This document shows positions 1 to 9,792 of a DNA stretch of 64,000 nucleotides, in pieces. The notes under the pieces are model-generated. The model was given only the letters and a program-made list of their open reading frames with translations. It searched no databases and was not told the origin of the DNA. Source of the stretch: an uncultured Geobacteraceae bacterium. Lineage in GTDB: Bacteria > Desulfobacterota > Desulfuromonadia > Geobacterales > Pseudopelobacteraceae. The position numbers and the translations under genes were made by a program. The stretch lies in assembly GCA_903901875.1 (NCBI GenBank), contig CAIUSO010000065.1, positions 95,958 to 159,957 of the forward strand, given 5' to 3'. The first letter of the stretch is position 1. Each line of letters starts with the position of its first letter.

Positions 1-1746
1 CCGGGGTGTGATCGCGAGCATCAACTCAGTCTTATCTTTGGAAGTATTGGAGTTGGTAAAGAGCGGTCCGATCAACGGTATATCACTCAGCAGATAAATT
101 TTGGCTTTATCGTTACTGTTGGTTCGCTGAATCAAGCCGCCGATAACACTTGTTTCATTGTCTTTCAGACTAAGTACGGTTTCAAGGTTACGGGTTCCAA
201 TGGTTACGACTGTCGTAAGGCCATCACTGCCAACTTTTTCCTTTGTCAGTATGGAACTGACTTCAAGGTTTAGTTTAATTAATATTTCGTTATTTAATTG
301 AATGGTCGGCTCCGCATTGACCTTGACCCCAACGTCAACATACTGAACATTTACCTGGGACACCGTACCATTGAGTGTGGTGGTGGTAATCGGTACCCGG
401 GTACCCACATTGAATTTAGCTTTTTCCTTATTTTTTACCCGTATTTTGGGATTGGAAAGCACTTCACCATTGGCAAGTGTCTTTCCAAAATTGAAACTGG
501 CGTTAGGTACGGTGATAAATCCCCCCACCCCTTTGGAAGAAAATGCCTGAACAAGATTTGAAGGACCGACGGTGCTGGTGGTCGACACCGTTGAACCGGA
601 TGGTATGACTGTCGAGGCACTGGTGAGACTGGTCGCCATAAGATTGGTGCCGGAGAAAAGCCCCACTTGAGTGTTGTAGTTACTCAGGAGTAAACCGATA
701 TTTTCGGCATTTTTATCACTGACTTCCATGACCTCAACATCAAGGACAACTTCCGCTTCCGGCATGTCGTTGGCATCCAGAATTTTCTCAACCACATCCA
801 CCACGTCCTCGGTATCCCGGACCACGATGGAGTTTGAGTCTTCATTGACATACACTTTACGTACCTGAATCATGGTTCTGATCAGATTAATGGCCTTTTT
901 TGCGTCCATATAATTGAGATGAAATGTTCGGAGTACCATTTCATCATACTGTTTACTCTTGTCGGTGCTGTTTTGGAAAAGAAGCACCGATGTTTCATTA
1001 AGATTCTTTGTACTCAGTTTGTTCATGGTACAGAGCAGATCGAGGGTTTGCTGGAAAGATGCATTTTCCAGATATATGGAGACGGGCGTATCCTTGATGG
1101 CGTCATCAAAAATAAAGTTCACTCCGGAAAGTTTGGTCAAAATGGCGAATACATCCTTGATTTTCGAATCTTTGAATTTAAGGGTAATCGGCTTGGACGA
1201 CTTCAGACGAAGCTCGTATCCCTCAAGCTTACTCTTTCGTAACTGAACGATACGAGCCAGAGCGGTCTGATACTCCGTGTTGTCAGGGAAAAGTTCCGAT
1301 GCTTTGATATATTGACGGTGGGCATCCTTAAATTTATTACCTTTTTCAAATACACTCCCTTCACGAAATGCCGCCTGGGCATCCCTGAACCGGGTGGAAA
1401 CCTCGATCTGCTGGCGAAATCTGTCCTGGGTGGGATCGAGCCCCTGGGCAGATTTGAATTCGGTAACCGCCTCGCCATGTTTACCCTGTTCGGCAAGGGA
1501 AACTCCCAGTTTATAGTGCAATTCGGCAGCCTGCTGACGGGTCTTCAAAAATCTGATCCGCGATTCATTGAAGGTGGGGTCGCTCTTGAAAGCATCAGCG
1601 TACCCATACATCGCATCTTCAAACTTACCCTCTGTCTCAAGCTTTTCGGCACTTTTGAACGCAATGGATGAAGGCGTGGCACATGCCGTCAGCAGCAGAA
1701 AAGAAGTTATAATCGTGCCATATACGATCAGGGACCGGTTGCGCAT
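1..1746 (-). CDS. GspD/PilQ-type outer-membrane secretin, lipoprotein with TPR-like N-terminal region (3' end truncated by window edge)
   Basis: Absent from the ORF track because it is open at the window edge. Reverse translation from ATG at 1746 gives MRNRSLIVYGTIITSFLLLTACATPSS... (lipobox), then ...AEVVLDVEVMEVSDKNAENIGLLLS... and ...NEILIKLNLEVSS...GTRNLETVLSLKDNETSVIGGLIQ...DIPLIGPLFTNSNTSKDKTELMLAITPR, characteristic of secretins. Confidence 0.9.
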   Translation of the reverse strand, partial: MRNRSLIVYGTIITSFLLLTACATPSSIAFKSAEKLETEGKFEDAMYGYADAFKSDPTFNESRIRFLKTRQQAAELHYKLGVSLAEQGKHGEAVTEFKSAQGLDPTQDRFRQQIEVSTRFRDAQAAFREGSVFEKGNKFKDAHRQYIKASELFPDNTEYQTALARIVQLRKSKLEGYELRLKSSKPITLKFKDSKIKDVFAILTKLSGVNFIFDDAIKDTPVSIYLENASFQQTLDLLCTMNKLSTKNLNETSVLLFQNSTDKSKQYDEMVLRTFHLNYMDAKKAINLIRTMIQVRKVYVNEDSNSIVVRDTEDVVDVVEKILDANDMPEAEVVLDVEVMEVSDKNAENIGLLLSNYNTQVGLFSGTNLMATSLTSASTVIPSGSTVSTTSTVGPSNLVQAFSSKGVGGFITVPNASFNFGKTLANGEVLSNPKIRVKNKEKAKFNVGTRVPITTTTLNGTVSQVNVQYVDVGVKVNAEPTIQLNNEILIKLNLEVSSILTKEKVGSDGLTTVVTIGTRNLETVLSLKDNETSVIGGLIQRTNSNDKAKIYLLSDIPLIGPLFTNSNTSKDKTELMLAITPR

Positions 1747-1775
1747 TTAAGTACGTCTCCTCACAAACTGGATGT

Positions 1776-2393
1776 TTACAGCCCAGGCATCATTGCCCTG
1801 TTTTCAACCAACGGAATTACAATAACATCACCGGTATCGACCACCGTCAATGTCAGGGACTGCTCAGTAATCGAAGTTGCCTGATAACGGTCAGCAATTA
1901 TATTACCGGCTTTCACCAGCAGAATGTCCTTGTTATCATTTGCCAGGAATATGGTTTTTTCGCGCCCTTTTTTCAAAAAGCCAAGAAAAACAAAACGTGC
2001 CAACGGAGATGCAGAAGCGGAAACATCGGGTAGTGTCACACTTGCCGCTGGTTGGACCTTTGTTACGACCATTTGTTTCGGCGGTGAAGCTGCCACACGT
2101 TTTTGTAGCACCATTGTATCGTCAACGGTAAATATCGGTTTAAAAATATTGCGTTTGTAGCCGGTAAAATCGTTTTTTTTCTGGTCCAGCAGGGATACGT
2201 TAAGCACCGTACCATCGTCACCACTGCCCGTTGACGGTGCAGAAACTGCAGGCACCTGTTTCTTTCCCTGTTCACCCGGCTTGAACGTCAGAGAACCGAC
2301 CGTGCGGGTAGTCGGCGTGGAACGAAAGCTCCAGAACAGTACCCCACAGAAAATCAGCACTAAGACAGCAAGAATCCACTTTTGCCGATTCAT
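1776..2393 (-). CDS. GspC/PilP-like inner-membrane secretion/pilus assembly protein
   Basis: N-terminal TM segment, C-terminal 'FVFLGFLKKGREKTIFLANDNKDILLVKAGNII', position next to secretin. Confidence 0.6.
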   Translation of the reverse strand: MNRQKWILAVLVLIFCGVLFWSFRSTPTTRTVGSLTFKPGEQGKKQVPAVSAPSTGSGDDGTVLNVSLLDQKKNDFTGYKRNIFKPIFTVDDTMVLQKRVAASPPKQMVVTKVQPAASVTLPDVSASASPLARFVFLGFLKKGREKTIFLANDNKDILLVKAGNIIADRYQATSITEQSLTLTVVDTGDVIVIPLVENRAMMPGL

Positions 2394-2935
2394 GAAGCAC
2401 TCCTGAGATACACACTGACACGAAGGTTCATCGTCACGGTGTCAGAAACCCGGTCACCACCCACAAAAGCAACACTGTCAACAACTATCAACTCATGAAT
2501 CTGCTGGAGATCTGCCAGATAGCTTTTTAACGCTGCATAACTGCCACGGGTGGAAAAAGTAAGTTGGTAACTCTTAAGCCCCTCTTCCTTGACCGGAACT
2601 ATTTTGTAACTGACGGTACTGACTTCAACGGAATTAGCCAGAGCCGACTCAAGCAAGTCACCGACAATTCGGGCAAATTCACCTTTTTCGGGTATCCTTT
2701 CTTTGAGTCGGGTAAGATCATCCTTACTCTGACGATAACGGGCAGCCAGGTCCATGGTGCCTTTTTTTGCAGACTGGTTACGCTGAGTACTCCATTTTGA
2801 ACGCAATTCATTTAAATGGGGCTGCTGAACGGAAGACAGCAGATAGCTGATCGTACCATTTCCCATGGCAAGAAGCAGAATAACGACAAGTAACTTCCAC
2901 TTCTGCCGTACTATTTCAGTGAGATTCATTTTCAT
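2390..2935 (-). CDS. PilO/GspM-like assembly protein
   Basis: TM plus coiled coil plus ferredoxin-like C-terminus (YQLTFSTRGSYAALKSYLADLQ), operon position. Confidence 0.65.
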   Translation of the reverse strand: MKMNLTEIVRQKWKLLVVILLLAMGNGTISYLLSSVQQPHLNELRSKWSTQRNQSAKKGTMDLAARYRQSKDDLTRLKERIPEKGEFARIVGDLLESALANSVEVSTVSYKIVPVKEEGLKSYQLTFSTRGSYAALKSYLADLQQIHELIVVDSVAFVGGDRVSDTVTMNLRVSVYLRSAS

Positions 2936-3471
2936 TTAAGGGCAACTTTACATGAAAGAGAAAACTGTAAGATACGGGAACCACTGTTGAAGGTGACATT
3001 TTGGTGAGACAGCAGCAGAACATCGGATACTCCTGATGTTGCACCAAGTTTCTCAAAAAGCATCTGGACCGCCCTGAAATTTCGAGCCTCACCATCAATT
3101 TTCCAATTCTCACCACTCTTTCCGGGAGCAATGGCGGTAATTGCAATCGACACAGGAGTCACCTTCTCCAGAATTTCAAGCAGAGATAACCAGTTTGTAC
3201 TTTTACGTCCAATAATCTCATTATAAAAACGCACATGACCTTTCATCTGCTGAAGGTCCGCATCGGGAACCGAACGATCCTGGAGTAAAGCCTTCCGTTG
3301 AAAAGCGGCTGTGTCCCCCTCAAGCAGGCTGATTTCTCCCAGAACCGAGGAATACTGTGAAACATTCCAGGCCATAAGGGCAATGAGAGTGCTTATGATG
3401 AGCAGAGCATAACTGTTAAGAAGACGATGATCAAGACAGCTTCGGGTTGCAAGATTGATAGTATACCGCAT
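2932..3471 (-). CDS. PilN-like assembly protein
   Basis: MRYTINLATRSCLDHRLLNSYALLIIST..., TM plus fimbrial-assembly PilN pattern, operon position. Confidence 0.65.
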   Translation of the reverse strand: MRYTINLATRSCLDHRLLNSYALLIISTLIALMAWNVSQYSSVLGEISLLEGDTAAFQRKALLQDRSVPDADLQQMKGHVRFYNEIIGRKSTNWLSLLEILEKVTPVSIAITAIAPGKSGENWKIDGEARNFRAVQMLFEKLGATSGVSDVLLLSHQNVTFNSGSRILQFSLSCKVALK

Positions 3472-4418
3472 CAGTTGCCCCCCTTGGCGGCACCAATGGC
3501 CGCCGACCAGAAAAACAAACGTTTCTGATCGCCAGGAGCCTGATTTCCCGGCACCACAACACCCTTGATTTCCAACGGAAGTGGTGAAAGACCCGTTGCT
3601 TCAGCCGTCATGACAAGAAAGTCCTCCATGACATCCGGGGGAGCGATGCAAAAAAGTGTGTGTGGCTGTCTCTCGGGAAACCGTTCCCGATAGACAAGGA
3701 GAGAGCTGCTGATTTCCCGATACACCCTGCTGTCGGTCGCCCCACAGCCCGATAGATCCTTGCTTCGAAAAAACTCCGGTATCCCCTCTACAAACATGGT
3801 AACGGTCAAGGTACCGGCGTAAAATGAAACAAGAATCGATTCTTGCTGAAGGGACAACCGCTTATCAAAGAGACGGAAGATGTTTAATGAATTGCAGTCG
3901 ATTCGTGAGGGTACAAGTCCTGCTGCCGCAATAAGATCCTCATATTGGGTAATGACCGCCCGGGAAGCAATGGCGACCATCAATGCCAGATCGCCATTTT
4001 CACGGACAGTCAACTGCTGATAATCGACCATGGTATCGGCCGGATCAAACGGAATGTTTTTCTTGAGTTTCCAGCGAATCAGGTCCACCGCTTCCGAACG
4101 GCTTTTAAAACGTCCATCCAGATCAAAGAGAATGATTCTGCTTGCCCCGTCGGGGAGAGAAACGGCTACCATCTTGGAGCGGCACTGCAGCTGCTCATGG
4201 GCAGAACGAACAGCGGTAACGAAAGCATCTGCATTACGAATATTGGGTTCACGGAGAGACAGGGTGATTGTCTCCGGCTGCCACGCGACATGGGATACCT
4301 GACGGACACGGGGAGCTGTTGCCGAGCCGCCGGTAAGGGCACAGGTAACCCCGTTAAGACCAATTTCCATCCCGGAATGTTTACTGGCAAACAACATAAC
4401 GTATCCCGTACCGGTCAC
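3471..4418 (-). CDS. PilM-like actin-fold pilus/secretion protein
   Basis: Length, order and motifs (ASRIILFDLDGR...DLIRWKLKKNIPFDPADTMVDYQQL) fit the PilM family. Confidence 0.65.
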   Translation of the reverse strand: MTGTGYVMLFASKHSGMEIGLNGVTCALTGGSATAPRVRQVSHVAWQPETITLSLREPNIRNADAFVTAVRSAHEQLQCRSKMVAVSLPDGASRIILFDLDGRFKSRSEAVDLIRWKLKKNIPFDPADTMVDYQQLTVRENGDLALMVAIASRAVITQYEDLIAAAGLVPSRIDCNSLNIFRLFDKRLSLQQESILVSFYAGTLTVTMFVEGIPEFFRSKDLSGCGATDSRVYREISSSLLVYRERFPERQPHTLFCIAPPDVMEDFLVMTAEATGLSPLPLEIKGVVVPGNQAPGDQKRLFFWSAAIGAAKGGN

Positions 4419-6136
4419 TCAACAAAAGTGACACGGTTAATCTCCTTCAGAGTGGTGATACCATCGGCAAGCTTTTCTTCGGCAGAATCCCGCAGAAACA
4501 GCACTCCCGCCTCACGGGCAGCCGCCTTCAGCTGGGTGGCCGGTACCTTGGCAATTATCAGATCCCGAATATGGTCGTTGAGTTCAAGTAACTCAACAAT
4601 GGCCACCCTTCCCCGGTAGCCGGTCCCGTGGCACGCATCACAGCCGCGGGATTCATAGAGGGTTTTTCCACGGAAACGTTCAGGATCGACTCCACCGTCC
4701 CGCAACTCATCATCGCTATATGTTACCGGTCTCCGACATGAAATACAGACCTTACGCACCAGTCGCTGGGCCAACACGCAGTTCAGACAGGAAACAAAAT
4801 TATAGGGGTCAATTCCCATGTGAATGAAACGTCCAATGACGTCAAAAACATTATTTGCATGGACCGTGGTAAACACCAGATGGCCGGTGAGAGCCGACTG
4901 CACCGCAATCTGGGCCGTTTCGGAATCGCGAATTTCACCAACCATGATTTTATCAGGATCGTGTCGCAGAATAGACCGTAACCCCTTGGCAAAGGTGAGT
5001 CCCTTCTTTTCATTCACCGGAATCTGCAGTACACCGCGAAGCATATATTCAACCGGATCTTCAATGGTGATTATTTTATCCTCACCGGTATGAATTTCGG
5101 TCAATGCGGCATAGAGGGTGGTTGTTTTACCGGAACCGGTCGGACCGGTAACCAGGACCATGCCATACGGTTCACGGATTTTCCTCCTGAGCCGCTTTAT
5201 CTCCCGCTCGCTGACCCCAAGGTTTTCCAGTGTCAACCCCTTCAGGTCGCTGGCGATACTCTCCTTATCCAGTATCCTGATGACCGCATCTTCACCAAAG
5301 GAACTTGGCATGATCGAAACACGGAAGTCAATGGTTTTGGCACCGAAACGGACTTTGAAACGACCATCCTGGGGTATGCGCCGCTCAGAGATATCAAGTT
5401 CACTCATAACCTTCAGGCGTGATATTATGGGCGCCTGGAAATGCTGATCGATGGATTCGTTTGCCTTGTACAGGACACCGTCGATACGATATTTAATATC
5501 AACACCATCAAAACCTGTTTCAATATGAATATCACTGGCCCGACGGCTGAGTGCGTCAATGACCGTTGTATTAATCAGCTTGATTATCGGACTACTGTCG
5601 TCAGAAAGGGTCTCAACCGAGAGGATTTCTTCACCGCGATCCGATTCCTTGACCAGTTGCAGCATGAAGTCTTCTGACACCTCACGGAGTACTCGCCTTG
5701 TACCTTCGCCGGTTTTGATTGCAATGGACAGTGCTGACTCAGAGGCGACACGAAGCTGAATCTGGCGATTTACCTGCAATTCCAGTTCATCCAGATTAAT
5801 AACATCCGTCGGATCTGATACGGCAATAACCATGGAATGGTCGGTAATTTCAAGTGGAACAAAGTGAAAACGATAAATAGCATCGGGAGGAAGCTGGTTG
5901 AGGAGTTCGGAATCCATCTTGAAATTCTGAAGATCAATGTACTCAAGATCCAATTGTTCAGCCAGAGCCTGGGCAAGTTCTTCGTCGTCGAGCAGACCGT
6001 TACTGACCGCAATCGTCCCAAAGCGCTGCGTAGTGGTTCCAAGCTGTTCAACAACGATAGCCAACTGCTCAACGGTAAGGCTTCCCCGTTCGACAAGAAT
6101 GGCACCAATTTTTTTTCTTTTGTAATGGCTCATCAC
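4415..6136 (-). CDS. GspE/PilB-type assembly ATPase
   Basis: Walker A GPTGSGKTTTLYAAL, Asp/His boxes, CxxC pairs (CISCRRP, CDACHGTGYRGR). Confidence 0.95.
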   Translation of the reverse strand: MMSHYKRKKIGAILVERGSLTVEQLAIVVEQLGTTTQRFGTIAVSNGLLDDEELAQALAEQLDLEYIDLQNFKMDSELLNQLPPDAIYRFHFVPLEITDHSMVIAVSDPTDVINLDELELQVNRQIQLRVASESALSIAIKTGEGTRRVLREVSEDFMLQLVKESDRGEEILSVETLSDDSSPIIKLINTTVIDALSRRASDIHIETGFDGVDIKYRIDGVLYKANESIDQHFQAPIISRLKVMSELDISERRIPQDGRFKVRFGAKTIDFRVSIMPSSFGEDAVIRILDKESIASDLKGLTLENLGVSEREIKRLRRKIREPYGMVLVTGPTGSGKTTTLYAALTEIHTGEDKIITIEDPVEYMLRGVLQIPVNEKKGLTFAKGLRSILRHDPDKIMVGEIRDSETAQIAVQSALTGHLVFTTVHANNVFDVIGRFIHMGIDPYNFVSCLNCVLAQRLVRKVCISCRRPVTYSDDELRDGGVDPERFRGKTLYESRGCDACHGTGYRGRVAIVELLELNDHIRDLIIAKVPATQLKAAAREAGVLFLRDSAEEKLADGITTLKEINRVTFVE

Positions 6137-7344
6137 TAACCTACGGTTCCGGCTATTTTGAAAATGGGCAGATACATTGCCACAATGATTACTCCGATGA
6201 TTACCCCCATGACAAGCATGATGGCAGGTTCAATGGCAGTGGTCAAAAAGTGCATCCGTTCCTCAAGCTCATCTTCAAGATAGTTGGATATTTCAAGCAG
6301 CATATCTTCAAGGGCACCGGTCGCCTCACCAACACCGAGCATACGCAATGCCAAAGGGGGCATAATCCTGATTCGCTCGAATGCAGACGAAAGTTGTCCC
6401 CCCTCTTCAATGGAACGAACGACGTCATAGAGCTTTTTTTCCATAAAAACGTTATTCAAGGTGCCGATTGACATACGGAGCGACTCAATGATGGGAATGC
6501 CACTGCTGAGAAGGGTTGCCAACGTACGGGAAAAAGATGAAACCGAATATTTGGAGAGAACATCACCAAATACGGGAATATCCAGTTTGTAACGGTCGAA
6601 TATATAACGACCGGATTCGCTGTTTTTCCATGATCTGAAAAGCATGAAAAGTGCGATAATCCCCAGAATCCCAAACAGCAGATACCGCCGGAGCAGTGAA
6701 GTGACATCAATAAGTAACTGGGTCAAAAACGGCAGCTGTGCCCCGGCATCTGCATAAACCTGGCTGAAGGTCGGCACAACATACAGCATGAGAATTGCGA
6801 TCGATATAAAAGCAAACAGTATCAGTATGGCGGGGTAAAAGAGTGCGGAAATAATTTTTTTCCGCAATGCCCCCGCCCTCTTCAGATATTCTATATAACG
6901 TCGAATGGTAAGGGGGAGATCTCCCGTCCGCTCACCGGCACTGATGGATGCTATATAGAGGTAGGGAAAGGCCCGACCATGCTTTTCCATTGCGGCTGAC
7001 AGTGCCGAACCTGCCTTGACATCCTCCCGCACCTGGGTAAGTATTTCATAGAGCGAACCGGATTGATGCCGCTCAAGAATGGCGTCAAGGGCCTGCATGA
7101 TCGGCATTCCGGCTTTTAACAGGACCAGCAGTTCCTGATTGAAATTCAAAAGAAGCTTGTTATCAATTTTTCGCCATCTCAGTCCCTTGTCCAGCAGGAA
7201 TTGAAACGGTTTCTTTTTTACTTCAAAAACGTAATATCCTTGATCTTCAAGATTGACTCGCAGGGCAGCAGCATCGGTGGCCTCAAAATCTCTCTGAAGT
7301 ACCTTGCCATCGGACGCACCAAGTTTGCAGGTAAAAAGGGCCAT
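6136..7344 (-). CDS. GspF/PilC-type inner-membrane platform protein
   Basis: Two T2SSF repeats, multiple TM segments, 'GMPIMQALDAILERHQSGSL', 'GIPIIESLRMS'. Confidence 0.93.
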   Translation of the reverse strand: MALFTCKLGASDGKVLQRDFEATDAAALRVNLEDQGYYVFEVKKKPFQFLLDKGLRWRKIDNKLLLNFNQELLVLLKAGMPIMQALDAILERHQSGSLYEILTQVREDVKAGSALSAAMEKHGRAFPYLYIASISAGERTGDLPLTIRRYIEYLKRAGALRKKIISALFYPAILILFAFISIAILMLYVVPTFSQVYADAGAQLPFLTQLLIDVTSLLRRYLLFGILGIIALFMLFRSWKNSESGRYIFDRYKLDIPVFGDVLSKYSVSSFSRTLATLLSSGIPIIESLRMSIGTLNNVFMEKKLYDVVRSIEEGGQLSSAFERIRIMPPLALRMLGVGEATGALEDMLLEISNYLEDELEERMHFLTTAIEPAIMLVMGVIIGVIIVAMYLPIFKIAGTVG

Positions 7345-7349
7345 TTAAG

Positions 7350-7535
7350 TTACGCGTTTAATAAGCCGACAATCCAGACAGCGAAGGAAAAAAGAGCACC
7401 CGCTCCCCACCGAGTGGCAGAGGAAACATTACAGATGCCACGTTCAGGAAATGCCCGGAACATCAGAATAATGCACGAAGAGAGCCAGCCGGTCAACCCG
7501 ACTATGAGAATAATTGACCAAAAATCGTGGGACAT
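7350..7535 (-). CDS. Small membrane protein upstream of gspF-like gene
   Basis: In-frame ATG at 7535 (MSHDFWSIILIVGLTGWLSSCIILMFRAF...), two predicted TM segments, fits tightly between neighbouring genes. Confidence 0.55.
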   Translation of the reverse strand: MSHDFWSIILIVGLTGWLSSCIILMFRAFPERGICNVSSATRWGAGALFSFAVWIVGLLNA

Positions 7536-7540
7536 GGCAG

Positions 7541-8263
7541 CTATTTCCCCATGATGTTTGCAAAGACAGTTTGCAAGCGGAGTTTCCACACCATCAGAAC
7601 CGCTTCCCGAACAATGGAACCGGACATTTTTGACGTTCCAGCATGGCGATCAATGAAAATTATGGGTATTTCCTTAATACGAAACCCTTTTACCATACAC
7701 AGATAGTTCATCTCTATCTGAAACGAATATCCATCGGAGGTGACACGGGATAAATCAATCGCCTCCAGAGTTGACCGACGAAAACATTTGAAACCACTGG
7801 TACAATCATGAAGTTTCAAGCCGGTTACCCATCGGGTGTACACGCTGGCGCAATAGCTCAGAATAAGACGTCTGATGGGCCAGTTGACCACACTGACACC
7901 ATTTAGATACCGGGAGCCGATAACCAGATCGCTCTCACCGATGGCCGATAAAAACAGCGGCAGTGTGGTTGGATCATGGGAAAAGTCCGCATCCATTTCC
8001 ATCAGGTAATCGGCTCCCAGATCCAGAGCAGCTTTGAAACCTTCCCGATATGCCGACCCCAGACCAAGCTTTCCCTTCCGGTGTAACACATGGATTCGGT
8101 CCGATTCATCAACCAGTTGGTCAATAATGGCTCCGGTCCCATCGGGAGAATTGTCATCGACGAACAGAATATGAATATCAGCATGTTGCGCCAGAACCGC
8201 TTCGGTCAACGTGATGATATTATCTTTTTCGTTATATGTCGGTATAATTATGAATGTTTTCAA
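7541..8263 (-). CDS. Polyprenol-monophosphomannose-synthase-like GT2 glycosyltransferase
   Basis: MKTFIIIPTYNEKDNIITLTEAVL...ILFVDDNSPDGTG...MDADFSHDP, typical of the Dpm1-like GT2 family. Confidence 0.9.
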   Translation of the reverse strand: MKTFIIIPTYNEKDNIITLTEAVLAQHADIHILFVDDNSPDGTGAIIDQLVDESDRIHVLHRKGKLGLGSAYREGFKAALDLGADYLMEMDADFSHDPTTLPLFLSAIGESDLVIGSRYLNGVSVVNWPIRRLILSYCASVYTRWVTGLKLHDCTSGFKCFRRSTLEAIDLSRVTSDGYSFQIEMNYLCMVKGFRIKEIPIIFIDRHAGTSKMSGSIVREAVLMVWKLRLQTVFANIMGK

Positions 8264-8364
8264 CAGTCACCCCGATGACTTCCGCCCGCTCTCTGGCGTG
8301 CGAATAGGATTACATATCAGGAAAGTGTATCATAATATTTCAGCTTTTGTACACAGTTATCAAT

Positions 8365-9627
8365 CTAACTTCTCACGGAACGGCGATTTTTTGAAGTAAT
8401 AATCCTCACCTGACGCTCCTGGAACCAGTACGCATAGGTCCAGTTCATCATGACAACCACCCTGTTTCTAAAGCCGACCAGATAGAACAGGTGGAGCAGC
8501 AACCAGGCCAGCCAGGCAATATAGCCGCGAAATTTGAAACCACCGGTGACGGCAACAGCCGAGCTCTTACCGATGGTAGCCATGGCTCCCTTGTCACGAT
8601 AGCGAAACGCGGGAAGCGATGCGCCCCGTTCACGGGCCACTATTGACTGTGCGGCATACTCTCCCTGCTGACTTGCGACCGGGGCCATCATCGGAAGGGG
8701 AGCACCATTGGTGAGACAGCAGGCCATGTCACCGATAACCATGACATTCGGATGGCCCGGAATGGTGAGGTCCGGCTGGACAACAATCCTCCCTGCCCCA
8801 CCCCGTTCGATGCCGGGAATTGCCCCGGCCAGATCGGCTGCGGCAACCCCTGCCGACCAGAGCAGGGTATGGGTACCGATGGTCGTGCCGCCAAACAGCT
8901 GTACGGACTCCTCTGTCGCACCGATGACCTTGCTTTCCAGCATCACTTCAACACCCATCGATATCAATTTGAGTCGTGCATATTCCCTCAAGTCATCGGG
9001 CATTGCCGTAAGCAGGGAGTTTGCCGCCTCGACGATAATAATTCTGGTCTCCGAAGAGGCAATGGTGGGATGGTCCTTGGAAAGAACGTAGACGATCAAT
9101 TCACGCAAAGCTCCGGCAAATTCAACGCCGGTCGGTCCTCCCCCCACGATGACAAATGTTAAGAGTGCTTCCCGCCGTCGAACGTCGCTTTCTCTTTCGG
9201 CCCGTTCAAACATGAAAAGAATCTGATTACGCAAGTCTTCGGCCTGATCGAGGCGCTTCAAGTCGAAAGCATTTTTCGCAACGCTGTCCATTCCAAAATA
9301 GTTGGTACGACTGCCGGCAGCGATAATCAGATAATCATAGGATATTACTTCACTGTCGGTCCGGATGGTCCGGTCAGCAACATTGATACCGATAATTTCG
9401 GCTAAAAGGAACGTTGTATCTTTCCATCCCCGGACAAGCCCCCGCAGCGGATAGGCAATTTCTTCCTCTTCCAGACCCGCCGTGGCGACCTGATAGAGTA
9501 ATGGCTGAAACAGGTGGTAATTATTACGATCGACCAGTAACAACTCAAATCCGGAGCCAGCGAGGGCCTTTGCAGCCCGCAACCCCCCAAAACCCATCCC
9601 GGCGATTACAACACGTTTTTTTGACAT
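8365..9627 (-). CDS. ndh: Type II NADH dehydrogenase (NDH-2), FAD-dependent
   Basis: MSKKRVVIAGMGFGGLRAAKALAG Rossmann motif, NNYHLFQPLLYQVATAGL, second GxGPTGVEFAGAL; start trimmed from 9780 (TTG) to ATG at 9627. Confidence 0.9.
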   Translation of the reverse strand: MSKKRVVIAGMGFGGLRAAKALAGSGFELLLVDRNNYHLFQPLLYQVATAGLEEEEIAYPLRGLVRGWKDTTFLLAEIIGINVADRTIRTDSEVISYDYLIIAAGSRTNYFGMDSVAKNAFDLKRLDQAEDLRNQILFMFERAERESDVRRREALLTFVIVGGGPTGVEFAGALRELIVYVLSKDHPTIASSETRIIIVEAANSLLTAMPDDLREYARLKLISMGVEVMLESKVIGATEESVQLFGGTTIGTHTLLWSAGVAAADLAGAIPGIERGGAGRIVVQPDLTIPGHPNVMVIGDMACCLTNGAPLPMMAPVASQQGEYAAQSIVARERGASLPAFRYRDKGAMATIGKSSAVAVTGGFKFRGYIAWLAWLLLHLFYLVGFRNRVVVMMNWTYAYWFQERQVRIITSKNRRSVRS

Positions 9628-9792
9628 GACAATGTACCTATTACCCAAGTTAATTTTATCGATTATACTGACACAGTTGCAATTACTGTGCGGATACCTT
9701 ATAAACCGAAAGACACTGAATAGGCAATTTTGAAATTCATCTCCACTGCACCAACCTGCAAATATCCATGACACCACCAACGAGGTAGTAGC

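Noticed and set aside
3945-4619. 224-aa + strand ORF
   Set aside because: Spans and opposes the pilM-like/gspE-like genes; no family signature.
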